Part shown: positions 42,923 through 50,534 of the stretch, one piece after another
How the letters are laid out: every line of letters begins with the position of its first letter
How positions within the stretch are numbered: the first letter of the stretch is position 1
Assembly (NCBI RefSeq): GCF_036634175.1
Contig: NZ_JAZIFX010000001.1
Location: 3,100,001 to 3,164,000 of the forward strand
DNA from: Streptomyces sp. P9-A2
GTDB taxonomy: Bacteria > Actinomycetota > Actinomycetes > Streptomycetales > Streptomycetaceae
DNA: 64,000 nt
Reading direction: 5' to 3'
The notes under the pieces: model-generated
Seen by the model: only the letters and a program-made list of their open reading frames with translations
The model's database searches: none
Told to the model about the DNA's origin: nothing
Made by a program: the position numbers and the translations under genes

Positions 42923-43396
42923 ATGCCCCCCAGAGTCGCCGAATCCACCTGCGTGTTAGATGTATCCCCGTCGACGGCCGCGGGCCCTGCACTTCCCGCC
43001 TTCGAGATGACGATCCGCTCGGAACCGTCGAGCGTGGAGGTCGCGCGGCGCATTACCCGGGCGTGGGCCCGCTATCACTGTCCGCTGCCCAACGACCAGG
43101 TGGACGCCCTGCTGATCGTGATGTCGGAGCTGTGCACGAACGCGGTGCAGCACGGACGCCGCGACTCGTTCGGCGTGCGGGTCTGGATGCCGACGGCGGG
43201 CGAACTGCGCTTTGAAGTCGACGACAAAACGCCCTCGGCGCCCCCGTCCCTCGAGAACCCCGAGAACGAAGCGGAGAGCGGGCGCGGCCTGTTCCTGGTG
43301 GACATCCTCCTCAAGGAACTGGGCGGCACGTGGGGCTTCAGCGAGGACGGCTCATGCGCCTGGTGCGCTCTCCCTCTGCCCGGAACCGGCCGGTGA
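42923..43396 (+). CDS. RsbW-like ATP-binding regulatory protein
   Basis: 157 residues from ATG 42923, preceded by AGGGAG. GHKL motifs: N-box MSELCTNAVQHG, G1 FEVDDKTP and G2 ESGRGLFLVDIL, ending SCAWCALPLPG. It belongs to the same family as the protein at 1359-1829. It may be a kinase or sequestering factor acting on an anti-sigma system, or a partner of the HTH/TPR regulator. It heads the plus-strand gene series of the island, with about 280 bases before the next well-supported gene. Confidence 0.85.
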   Translation: MPPRVAESTCVLDVSPSTAAGPALPAFEMTIRSEPSSVEVARRITRAWARYHCPLPNDQVDALLIVMSELCTNAVQHGRRDSFGVRVWMPTAGELRFEVDDKTPSAPPSLENPENEAESGRGLFLVDILLKELGGTWGFSEDGSCAWCALPLPGTGR

Positions 43397-43458
43397 CTGC
43401 GACCGTACGGCGGTGGAACCGCCCCGTGCCGGCGTGGGCTCCGCCCCTGGACGGCGGC

Positions 43459-43575
43459 TCACTGCACGTAGTGCCGGAGAAGGTCCGACAGCGGCAGCCG
43501 TTCGACGGCGACGGGCTCCTGGACGACGTCATACCGGCCGAGGAGCACGTCGACGAACTCGCGCAGCGAGGCCAT
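43459..43575 (-). CDS. Possible 38-residue protein or gene fragment
   Basis: From ATG 43575 the minus strand reads MASLREFVDVLLGRYDVVQ, then LPLSDLLRHYVQ and TGA. Third positions are about 92 percent G or C, as in real Streptomyces genes, and the peptide looks like an amphipathic helix pair. There is no ribosome site. It may be a remnant. It overlaps the start of the plus-strand small frame at 43574 by two bases. Confidence 0.25.
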   Translation of the reverse strand: MASLREFVDVLLGRYDVVQEPVAVERLPLSDLLRHYVQ

Positions 43576-43684
43576 GCCGGGCGACCACTGGCGCGCCGTC
43601 GGGCACCTGCGCCGGCTGGGCTGGACCGTCAACGAACTGATGGAACGTCTCATCGCAACGAGACGCTTGAGGGAGGCGGCATGA
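43574..43684 (+). CDS. Possible 36-residue leader peptide coupled to the island operon
   Basis: ATG 43574, with GCGAGG just upstream, opens a 36-codon frame (MPGDHWRAVGHLRRLGWTV, then NELMERLIATRRLREAA). Its TGA (43682-43684) overlaps the ATG of the next gene (43681) as ATGA, the coupling seen throughout this operon. It could be a small regulatory protein or a leader. Codon use is acceptable but the length is too short for certainty. Confidence 0.35.
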   Translation: MPGDHWRAVGHLRRLGWTVNELMERLIATRRLREAA

Positions 43685-44484
43685 GCCCGGCCCCTGTACG
43701 TCCCACCACACCACACCCAAGGAACAAGCGCGTGCGCACCAAGCCGGCCCTGGTCCCCTTTGTCATCCAGCGTGAGGGCGAGGAAGCCGCCCCCAACAAT
43801 CTGATGCTGGCCACACTCGGACCGGGCCGCCACCGGCTCTGTTACGCGGACGAGGACCCCCGGGACCGGGACCTGCGCGGCGTACTGTGGGGCCGCTGCT
43901 CCTTCAACCCCGTCGACGAGCACAAGATGCCGACGGGAAAGCCCCAGTGGCGGCTCATGCACCCTTTCCGGCAGCGGATGACCATGCAGGCCATGCGCTG
44001 CCAGGTCTGCGCCGAACCCGCCCGCACCCCGCTCGGGTACATCTTCCTCGCCGGGCCCGGCACCGTGGGCCCCGAGCAGACCCAAGTGCTCACCGCTCAG
44101 CCTCCGGTGTGCGCCCGGCACATCCGCGCCTCCGCCGAGCTGTGCCCGCACCTCCACGGCCGTCCCATGGTGTTCCTCGCCCAGAGCGCCCCCCTGTACG
44201 GGGTGCACGGCGTCCTCTACGGCTACGGCGGCCTGGGCGTGAAGGCCATCGCCCGCCCCGACGAACCCCTGCCGTACGGGCACCCCAACCTCTCGACGTT
44301 CCTCGCCTCCCAACTGGTCAGACGCCTCAGCTCCTTCCGGCTCGTGGACCTGGGCGAACTGGTCCGAGAGCTGAAGCGCGCCGCACAGGCCCCTGCCCGG
44401 CAGCCCGGATGCCCCGGCCTGGGCCGCCGGGCAGGTCCAACTCCCGGCGCCGGCTGTCTGACGTGTTCCCCCACGGCTCACTGA
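43681..44484 (+). CDS. Cys-rich protein of unknown family, first gene of the island operon
   Basis: 267 residues from ATG 43681, preceded by GGGAGGCGGC. There is no signal or membrane span. Cys residues are grouped: RLCYAD, WGRCSFN, a CxxC pair in MRCQVCAEPA, then PVCARHIRAS and ELCPHLHG, suggesting a zinc site in the middle of the protein. The last 45 residues are Pro/Gly/Arg-rich with further Cys (CLTCSP). I do not recognise the family. It is followed after 90 bases by the next operon gene and is probably cotranscribed. Confidence 0.65.
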   Translation: MSPAPVRPTTPHPRNKRVRTKPALVPFVIQREGEEAAPNNLMLATLGPGRHRLCYADEDPRDRDLRGVLWGRCSFNPVDEHKMPTGKPQWRLMHPFRQRMTMQAMRCQVCAEPARTPLGYIFLAGPGTVGPEQTQVLTAQPPVCARHIRASAELCPHLHGRPMVFLAQSAPLYGVHGVLYGYGGLGVKAIARPDEPLPYGHPNLSTFLASQLVRRLSSFRLVDLGELVRELKRAAQAPARQPGCPGLGRRAGPTPGAGCLTCSPTAH

Positions 44485-44574
44485 ATCCAGCGCCGGGCCC
44501 CAGCCCTCTTTGCCGCCCCCGCTTCCCCCGAGGGGGCCGGCAAAGGGCCCCGCCCCTCTCAAGGGAGGTATCTG

Positions 44575-45147
44575 TTGAACGCTCTACTCCCCGCCTTCGT
44601 GGATCGGCTCCTCCAGCAGGGCCGAGACCCCGCCGAGATCCCCGCGATCTCTTTGCCGGCTCCCACCGACTGGCTCGCGCCTCTCGCCACCCGCGTCCTG
44701 AGTGCCCTGGCCATCGGCACGCCCCGGCCGGCCTGCGCGCTCCTTGCACATGGCTACGCCTACCTGCCCATCCCGAGTCCGGACGATCACGTGCTCTACC
44801 TGCGGATGGCCGCCCAGTCCGTCATGACACCGTGGCCGGTGGACGCTCCCACAATCGTGCTCACCCTCGCGGGCACCGCTGCCCTGGAGGTGTACCAGGA
44901 GCCCGGGGACATACAGGCCGGGCGCCCGCAATACGCGCGCAGCTTCGGCGCCGAGCAGGTGTTCGCCGTGCACCCGGGCACGCTGTGCGCGACCCAGGGC
45001 AGCAGCGACGGCGTTCAGGTGCTCGCTACCTCCCGTGCCCTTACGGGCACGGACGAGCTCGCTGGTGACGAGTACGCGGCCCTTGCCCGGCGGGCCCGCC
45101 GGGTACTTGAAAGCCTGCCTTCCGCCATGCGGGAGGGCCGATGCTGA
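44575..45147 (+). CDS. Protein of unknown family in the island operon
   Basis: 190 residues. The start is TTG at 44575, six bases after a perfect AAGGGAGG. No ATG or GTG is available near it. The protein is soluble, with helices at the N-terminus (LLPAFVDRLLQQGRDPAEIP) and a beta-rich middle (TIVLTLAGTAALEVYQEPGD, then EQVFAVHPGTLCATQG) that could be a cupin-like barrel. No metal-binding His cluster is visible. The stop overlaps the start of the next gene (ATGCTGA), so expression is coupled. Function unknown. Confidence 0.7.
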   Translation: MNALLPAFVDRLLQQGRDPAEIPAISLPAPTDWLAPLATRVLSALAIGTPRPACALLAHGYAYLPIPSPDDHVLYLRMAAQSVMTPWPVDAPTIVLTLAGTAALEVYQEPGDIQAGRPQYARSFGAEQVFAVHPGTLCATQGSSDGVQVLATSRALTGTDELAGDEYAALARRARRVLESLPSAMREGRC

Positions 45148-45806
45148 GGACTGCGGCCTCATGGCTCGATCGTGTGCCGTCCCTGGACCTGGATGACCTC
45201 CGCGAGGTGCAGCGCATCAGCCGCACTCTGCTCGACCGGCTGGCCGGGGACCGGGCCCTGCTGACACGGCTCGTCAACGAAGTGCTGCACGACCAGGAGC
45301 GGATGGACGCCAGCCGCGTCACACTGCTGCTCAACCGGCTGTCGCTCTACCAGGCCCCGGGCCGGGGCTTCGAGATCCGCCTGAACATGAATCCCCGGCC
45401 GGAGAACCAGTTGGTTCCCCACGATCACTGCTACGCGTTCGCCACCCGCATTCTGACCGGCGGCTACGTCCATGTGGTGCGGCGCCGCACCAACGGCTGG
45501 TCCGGCCCGTTCACCGGAGCCGACCTTGAGCCCGCCGTCGTGACGATCGAGAGGCCCGGCAGTACCTACACGCTCGGCGACGCGCTGGTGCACCAGGCGG
45601 TGATGGAGCCGGACACGGTCACCCTGTTCGTTCGCGGCCCACGCCGTAAGAAGCTCTCCCACGCCGCTGAAGAACTGATGCCGCCCCTGGAGACCTGGCC
45701 GGCTCCCGCCCTCCCGGGCGGCGAACCGGAGGACTCCCGCCCACCGACGCTCGAGGAGTACCAGGCGATGCGCGCCTACCTGGTCCGACACCGGCTCATC
45801 GGCTGA
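45141..45806 (+). CDS. Cupin-like protein, possible non-haem iron oxygenase
   Basis: 221 residues, ATG inside the end of the previous gene. The N-terminal third is helical (DLDDLREVQRISRTLLDRLAGD). The middle has a cupin-type metal motif, PHDHCYAFATRILTGGYVHVVRRR, with H-x-H, a following Cys, and a later conserved-type His in GDALVHQAVMEPDTVTLFVRGP. This recalls cysteine dioxygenase-like or other small-molecule dioxygenase cupins, but a Glu ligand is not obvious. The C-terminus ends EYQAMRAYLVRHRLIG. In the operon it could oxidise the product of the radical SAM enzyme. Substrate unknown. Confidence 0.6.
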   Translation: MLRTAASWLDRVPSLDLDDLREVQRISRTLLDRLAGDRALLTRLVNEVLHDQERMDASRVTLLLNRLSLYQAPGRGFEIRLNMNPRPENQLVPHDHCYAFATRILTGGYVHVVRRRTNGWSGPFTGADLEPAVVTIERPGSTYTLGDALVHQAVMEPDTVTLFVRGPRRKKLSHAAEELMPPLETWPAPALPGGEPEDSRPPTLEEYQAMRAYLVRHRLIG

Positions 45807-45893
45807 TGCCACCGGTTTCAGCGGTCACGGCGCGCCGCAGCACAGGGACGCGAGAGGCTACGGAGGCCCACCACGCACCATGAGGAGCATCAG

Positions 45894-46724
45894 ATGACCG
45901 ACGTCCTGACGACCGATCACCCCGCCTGGCACAGCTACGACGACGGTGCACGCGCGCGTGCCGTCCGTACCGCCTCCGGTATCTGGGCCCTTTCCTTCGA
46001 CCGGGACGGCCTGCGCGAACGGTGCGTGCACGGAACCGAGGACGTGAAGCCGACGTACATCACCACCGAGCCGGCTCATCTTCCCGCTGCCGCTCCCGCT
46101 CCGCTTCGGGATGGCCTCAACAGGCTCGGCGTCACCCAGCGCCTGGCCAACCCGTGGCTGTGGGATGCGATCACCACCGCGGTCCTTCGGCAGGTCGTAC
46201 GCGCCGACCAGGCCCGCAAGCTCTACCGCGCCTGGTGCAGCACCTACGGCACCCGCGTGGACGGGCCGTCCGGCACGCTCGCCATCGCCCCTTCCGCCGG
46301 CGAGGTGCTCGGCCTGGCAGAGCAGCAGTTCGCCGAGGTCGGCGCGAAGTTCCACCGCACCGCCCTCCAGGCGGCGGCCGCGCACTACGAGCAGCACCAC
46401 ACCGAGTGGGAACAGATGAACGCCGGCGACCTGGTGACGGCGCTCACCCGCGTCCCGCGCATCGGCCCGTGGACCGCGGCCGCAGCCGCAGCCGACTTCA
46501 CCGGCGATTTCAGCATCTACCCGCACGACGACCTCGCCGTGCGCACCTGGGCCGCGCAGATCGCCCCCGCCTACCCCTGGCCCGGCAAGAAAGACAAGAC
46601 GTTCGGGCCGATGTGGACCGACTGGGCCGGTACCGACCGCACCGCTCTGCACACCTTGACCCTCTCCACCCTCACCTGGGGCTCACACGCCCGCGCTGAC
46701 CTGGAGGACCCATGCGGCACTTAG
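45894..46724 (+). CDS. HhH-GPD superfamily DNA glycosylase (AlkA-like)
   Basis: 276 residues, ATG at 45894 with GGAG upstream. The C-terminal half has the HhH-GPD hallmark: LVTALTRVPRIGPWTAAAAA (helix-hairpin-helix) followed by FSIYPHDDLAVRTWA, with the catalytic Asp in the place of AlkA Asp238. There is no iron-sulfur cluster motif. The N-terminal half (about 1-90) is not the usual AlkA N-domain. Relatives remove alkylated or odd purine and pyrimidine bases from DNA. The stop overlaps the radical SAM gene start by 13 bases. Its presence inside an apparent biosynthetic operon is unusual and suggests it removes a base that the operon makes, or protects against it. Confidence 0.82.
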   Translation: MTDVLTTDHPAWHSYDDGARARAVRTASGIWALSFDRDGLRERCVHGTEDVKPTYITTEPAHLPAAAPAPLRDGLNRLGVTQRLANPWLWDAITTAVLRQVVRADQARKLYRAWCSTYGTRVDGPSGTLAIAPSAGEVLGLAEQQFAEVGAKFHRTALQAAAAHYEQHHTEWEQMNAGDLVTALTRVPRIGPWTAAAAAADFTGDFSIYPHDDLAVRTWAAQIAPAYPWPGKKDKTFGPMWTDWAGTDRTALHTLTLSTLTWGSHARADLEDPCGT

Positions 46725-48253
46725 CACTGATCTCGGGCGCCGACGCCAACCACACGCTCGACGCCCTGTTCGTGAACGCGCCGCTACGCGACTACGGCCT
46801 ACGGCCGCGGACCAACGACTACACCCTCCCCGTGCTGGGCATGGCGTACATCGCCACCTACGCCCAGCGCGCCGGGTTCAACGTCGGCGTCCTCGACGCC
46901 GAGGCGCTCGGGTTGGGCATCGAGGAGACAGCACAGATCGTCAACGGCATGGCGCCGCGATGGGCCGCGATGAATCTCCTCGCACCCACCTACGAAATGT
47001 CCGCGCGCATCGCCGACAAGCTGAACCCGCAGATCGCGCTCATGGTGGGCGGGCACCACGCCAAGGCCATGCCGGACCGTATCCTCGCCGATCCCCGCAT
47101 GCGCCACCTCAAAGCCCTGGTCCTCGGCGAAGGGGAGCTGCGCGTCGCGGCCCTCCTGGAGGACATGCAGCGCCGCCGGGAACTTCCTGGAGTGCTCTGG
47201 CGCGACCCGCTCATCGGCAGCCGGGCCGGCGGCGTAGCCGACCCTCAGACCAGCGGGCAGATGCTCGGCCCAGACATCGACACCCTGCCGTACGTGAACC
47301 GGGCCTTCCTGCCGCAGGATCCCTACCGCGCCGCGCCCACCCCTGCTGACCGCCGCCTCGCCGCGAGCCGCGGAAGCGACTGGCTGACGGCCGGCGCCGC
47401 CCACGGGCACCTCGAGGCGAACATCGTCGGCAGCCGCGGCTGCCCGTACAACTGCACCTTCTGCGGGGCCGCCTTCAGCGCCAACCCCGATGTGAAGATC
47501 CGAGTCCGCTCCCCCAGGAACATCATCGGCGAGCTGGACTCCCTGCATGACCAGTACGGCGTGACCGCGTTCCGTTTCGTCGATGACCTGTTCCTCGGAG
47601 CGAAGCGGGTCATCGACGATCAGATGGCGGCCTTCACCCAGCACCGGATCGGCGAGCGGTACGTGTGGGACGCCACCGGCCGCATCAACGTCCTCGACCG
47701 CTGCACGGACCAGGAGCTGGGGACTCTCGTCGCCAACGGGCTGCGGGAGGTCGCCCTGGGGATCGAGTCCGGCAGCGACCGCATCCTCACCGCCATGGAC
47801 AAGCGGATCGACGCCGAGATGACCGAACGCGTCGCCCGCCGCCTCGTTGCCCACGGCATCGGCGTGAAAGGCTACTTCATTCTCGGATTCCCCGGCGAGT
47901 CCCAAGAAGACCTCGACGCCACGGTCCGGCACATCCGCAACCTGTGGGCCATCGCCGACCAGCACCCCGGCGACATCCGGGCCAGCGTCTTCGAGTTCCG
48001 GCCCTACCCCGGCACCCCGGTATGGCAGACCCTCATCAAGAACGGCTACAACCCGGACGAACTCCTCGCCTACGGCGACGTGGACCTCACCCAGGACGGT
48101 GCCGACGAGTCCATGCGGCAGCGCGATGAATTCAACTTCTCCGTCGGTATCCAGTTCGGCGGGGTACCCCTCGACGTCGTACGCGGCACGCTCGCGCTGC
48201 TGACACGCGAACAGCACGAACGGAACCACAGCGGGCAGGAGGCCGCTGCATGA
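46712..48253 (+). CDS. Radical SAM enzyme with B12-binding-like N-terminal domain
   Basis: 513 residues from ATG 46712. The N-terminal 180 residues follow the cobalamin-binding Rossmann pattern (TLPVLGMAYIATYAQRAGFNVGVLDAEALGLG, then ALMVGGHHAKAMP), but the usual D-x-H-x-x-G cobalt-ligand motif is not present. The radical SAM core starts with RGCPYNCTFC (CxxxCxxC, about 243-250), followed by FRFVDDLFLG, EVALGIESGSDRIL and GVKGYFILGFPGESQEDLDATV. Such enzymes methylate or rearrange unactivated carbons, including on nucleobases, peptides and phosphonates. It overlaps both neighbours, in an operon with a kinase and a NUDIX enzyme. Confidence 0.88.
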   Translation: MRHLALISGADANHTLDALFVNAPLRDYGLRPRTNDYTLPVLGMAYIATYAQRAGFNVGVLDAEALGLGIEETAQIVNGMAPRWAAMNLLAPTYEMSARIADKLNPQIALMVGGHHAKAMPDRILADPRMRHLKALVLGEGELRVAALLEDMQRRRELPGVLWRDPLIGSRAGGVADPQTSGQMLGPDIDTLPYVNRAFLPQDPYRAAPTPADRRLAASRGSDWLTAGAAHGHLEANIVGSRGCPYNCTFCGAAFSANPDVKIRVRSPRNIIGELDSLHDQYGVTAFRFVDDLFLGAKRVIDDQMAAFTQHRIGERYVWDATGRINVLDRCTDQELGTLVANGLREVALGIESGSDRILTAMDKRIDAEMTERVARRLVAHGIGVKGYFILGFPGESQEDLDATVRHIRNLWAIADQHPGDIRASVFEFRPYPGTPVWQTLIKNGYNPDELLAYGDVDLTQDGADESMRQRDEFNFSVGIQFGGVPLDVVRGTLALLTREQHERNHSGQEAAA

Positions 48254-48906
48254 CGGGCGAGCGTACGGGCTTCTTCGTCACCATCGACGGGCCCAGCGGC
48301 GTCGGGAAATCCACCACGGTCGCCGATCTGAACCGTCACCTCACACGGCAGGGCGTCGCTGCCCGGATGACCACCCAGCCGTCCGCCAGCGACCTGGGCC
48401 GATTCCTCCGCACGAACGCCGACCACCTCCACGGCCTGGCCCTGGCATGCCTGGTCGCGGCAAACCGGTACGAGCACATCGACACTGAAATCACCGCCGC
48501 GCTCCGCGCGGGTGAACTTCTCGTCTGCGACCGCTATGTGGCGTCCACGCTCGTTCTCCAGCAATTGGACGGGGTGCCGCTGGACTTCCTCATAGCCCTC
48601 AACCAGCATGCCGTGAAGCCAGACCTCGCCGTGATCCTCACGGCCACGCCCGGCCTGATCGCGGACCGCATCACCGAACGCGGGATCACCCACCGCTTCC
48701 ACCGTGACCCCACCGCCCCAGGCCGGGAAGTCGAGCTCTACCGCGACGCCGCGGCGTTCCTCACGTCCTGGGGCGTCAACGTTCTCGTACTCGACACCAG
48801 CGCTGCCACACCATCGGAGGTGGCGAGCCGAATCGCCGACGCGATCCCACCGCTGCCACTACCGTCGGTGGCCTCAACCACCAACCCAACCCCCCAGGAA
48901 ACATGA
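48250..48906 (+). CDS. Thymidylate-kinase-like nucleotide kinase
   Basis: 218 residues, ATG overlapping the radical SAM stop (ATGA). The P-loop is IDGPSGVGKSTTV. The DR-x motif for the nucleotide monophosphate is present (VCDRYVASTLVLQQ), and AVILTATPGLIADRITERG with HRFHRDP forms the lid region. The TMP-binding part differs from housekeeping Tmk: the loop is short (about NADHLHGLALACLV) and several thymine-contact residues are not obvious. It would phosphorylate a nucleotide or an analogue. A second, non-housekeeping Tmk in an operon with a radical SAM enzyme suggests a modified nucleotide substrate. Confidence 0.82.
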   Translation: MTGERTGFFVTIDGPSGVGKSTTVADLNRHLTRQGVAARMTTQPSASDLGRFLRTNADHLHGLALACLVAANRYEHIDTEITAALRAGELLVCDRYVASTLVLQQLDGVPLDFLIALNQHAVKPDLAVILTATPGLIADRITERGITHRFHRDPTAPGREVELYRDAAAFLTSWGVNVLVLDTSAATPSEVASRIADAIPPLPLPSVASTTNPTPQET

Positions 48907-49343
48907 GCGAACAACCGGCACAGCCCATCATCGACACCCACGTCATCATCCGTGACGGCGACAAGATCCTCTTCTCTCAGCGGGGCGGCCCCTACGGCTA
49001 CGGCCGATGGCACATGCCTTCGGGCAAACTCGACCACGGCGAAACACTGCCCACCGGTGCAGCCCGCGAACTGTTCGAGGAGACCGGCCTCACCGTTGAC
49101 CCCGCCCACCTGCGTCTCGTGCACGTCGTGCACCACCGGCAGCACCAGCACGAGCGGATCGGTTTCTTCTTCGAGGCCACCGAGTGGGAGGGAGAACCCG
49201 TCAACAAGGAACCGGAGAAGTGCCTTGCACTCCAATGGTTCACCGTGCACGAGCTACCCGAGGACATCATCGAGTACCCGGCCGCCGGCCTTCACGGCTA
49301 CCTGAACGGCACGGGCCCGCTGACCGAACACGGATGGCAGTAG
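48903..49343 (+). CDS. NUDIX hydrolase, last gene of the island operon
   Basis: 146 residues, ATG overlapping the kinase stop (ATGA). The NUDIX box is complete: G-K-L-D-H-G-E, then ARELFEETGL, matching GX5EX7REUXEEXGU. The rest suits the MutT/ADPRase fold (RWHMPSG before the box, LRLVHVVHH after). NUDIX proteins hydrolyse nucleoside diphosphate derivatives, for example odd dNTPs. Being the end of the operon, it may clean up triphosphates formed by the upstream kinase, or process a nucleotide intermediate. After its stop no terminator hairpin is obvious, and 49344-49576 holds no gene. Confidence 0.88.
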   Translation: MSEQPAQPIIDTHVIIRDGDKILFSQRGGPYGYGRWHMPSGKLDHGETLPTGAARELFEETGLTVDPAHLRLVHVVHHRQHQHERIGFFFEATEWEGEPVNKEPEKCLALQWFTVHELPEDIIEYPAAGLHGYLNGTGPLTEHGWQ

Positions 49344-49576
49344 ATGTGGTGGCCGATGGCTGATGTGCTCCGGGCCGTTCACGAGGGGCGGTTCCTCCTC
49401 CCCGTTGGGCCGTTCGCTCTGCTCCTGGCAGATCACCGCCCCACAGATGGCTGACGTATCACCCTCAACATGTTCCTGCACCCCTCGCTTCGGCAGGGGC
49501 CTTCACTTCAGCTATTTCGGTGGCAGGGCAGGAGCGTGCTCTGGCGTCGGGCCGGTGCCCTCCGGCCGCCCCCGCG

Positions 49577-50203
49577 TCACAGAGCCTTGAGCCCCGCGGT
49601 CGTCGCCCTCGCCAGCGCCGCCAGGTAGCCCTTCGGCAGTTTCGGGTTGCGGATGATCACCGAGCGCCAGTACAGCGGGCCCGAGATCAGGTCGAGGGCC
49701 AGGTCGTGGTCGATGCCGGGGCGCACCTCGCCCCGCTCCTGTGCCGCCGTGACGATGCCCTTGGCGACCCCGTCCTGGCCCTCCCGCAGCGCCTTTCGCA
49801 GGGCCTCGGCGATGTCGGGGTTGCGGGCCGCCTCGGCCTGGAGGTCGGGGAGGATCTGCGAGGCGACGGGGTGGCGCAGGGCGCGTGAGGTGACCTCATA
49901 GAGCAGGCGGAGGTCGCCCTCGAGGGTGCCGGTGTCCGGTGCGGGCAGGCCCTGCACGGCGAGGGCGGAGACCAGGTCCAGGACCAGGTGCAGTTTGGAG
50001 CGCCAGCGGCGGTACACCGCGGTCTTGCCGACGCCCGCGCGGCGCGCGATGCCCTCGATGGACATCCGCGCGTAGCCGACGGCCGCGAGTTCCTCGAAGA
50101 CGGCCGCCCGGATCGCCTCCGTCACGTCCTCGCGCAGTACGGCCGCCCCGGCGGGAGCCCTGCGGCGCGGACGCGGCTGGGGCTCCTCGGCGTTCGTCGT
50201 CAT
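49577..50203 (-). CDS. TetR-family regulator
   Basis: 208 residues from ATG 50203 (MTTNAEEPQPRPRR). The DNA-binding helix-turn-helix is near residues 45-70 (YARMSIEGIARRAGVGKTAVYRRWRSK), followed by a helical ligand domain ending LARATTAGLKAL. It is divergent from the polysaccharide-type ABC exporter at 50535. Three near-identical 11-base boxes lie in the shared region, suggesting autoregulation and control of the exporter. Confidence 0.9.
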   Translation of the reverse strand: MTTNAEEPQPRPRRRAPAGAAVLREDVTEAIRAAVFEELAAVGYARMSIEGIARRAGVGKTAVYRRWRSKLHLVLDLVSALAVQGLPAPDTGTLEGDLRLLYEVTSRALRHPVASQILPDLQAEAARNPDIAEALRKALREGQDGVAKGIVTAAQERGEVRPGIDHDLALDLISGPLYWRSVIIRNPKLPKGYLAALARATTAGLKAL

Positions 50204-50224
50204 GCGGCCCAGCATAGGGCGTGA

Positions 50225-50404
50225 CGACGATACGGACCCGTTCTGACGACAGTACGTACACCGATCCGGCACAGACAGGCATGGGCAGCCGCGGATCGAG
50301 TCCGGCCCGGACCTGGGCAGGACCTGGGCAGGACCTGGGCCGCCACGACGAAACGGTTGCGTTCCGACGCACATTCGCCCTACGCTCACGTTGCGACGAT
50401 ACGG
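50225..50404. promoter_or_regulatory. Three CGACGATACGG boxes in the TetR/ABC exporter control region
   Basis: CGACGATACGG occurs at 50225-50235 and 50394-50404, with CGACGAAACGG (one change) at 50346-50356. All three have the same orientation. A GACCTGGGCA triplet repeat (about 50309-50340) lies between. Likely binding sites of the TetR protein or shared promoter parts. Confidence 0.45.
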
Positions 50405-50534
50405 TGCCGTCCCGACGTAGGTGAACGTGCGAAGACGCGCGGGGAAACACCGGGCGGGATCCGGCACCGCACCACCCCACCGTCATCCCACCCCACCCCA
50501 CCCCCACCCCCACCCCCTAGCGAAAGCAGCGGAT

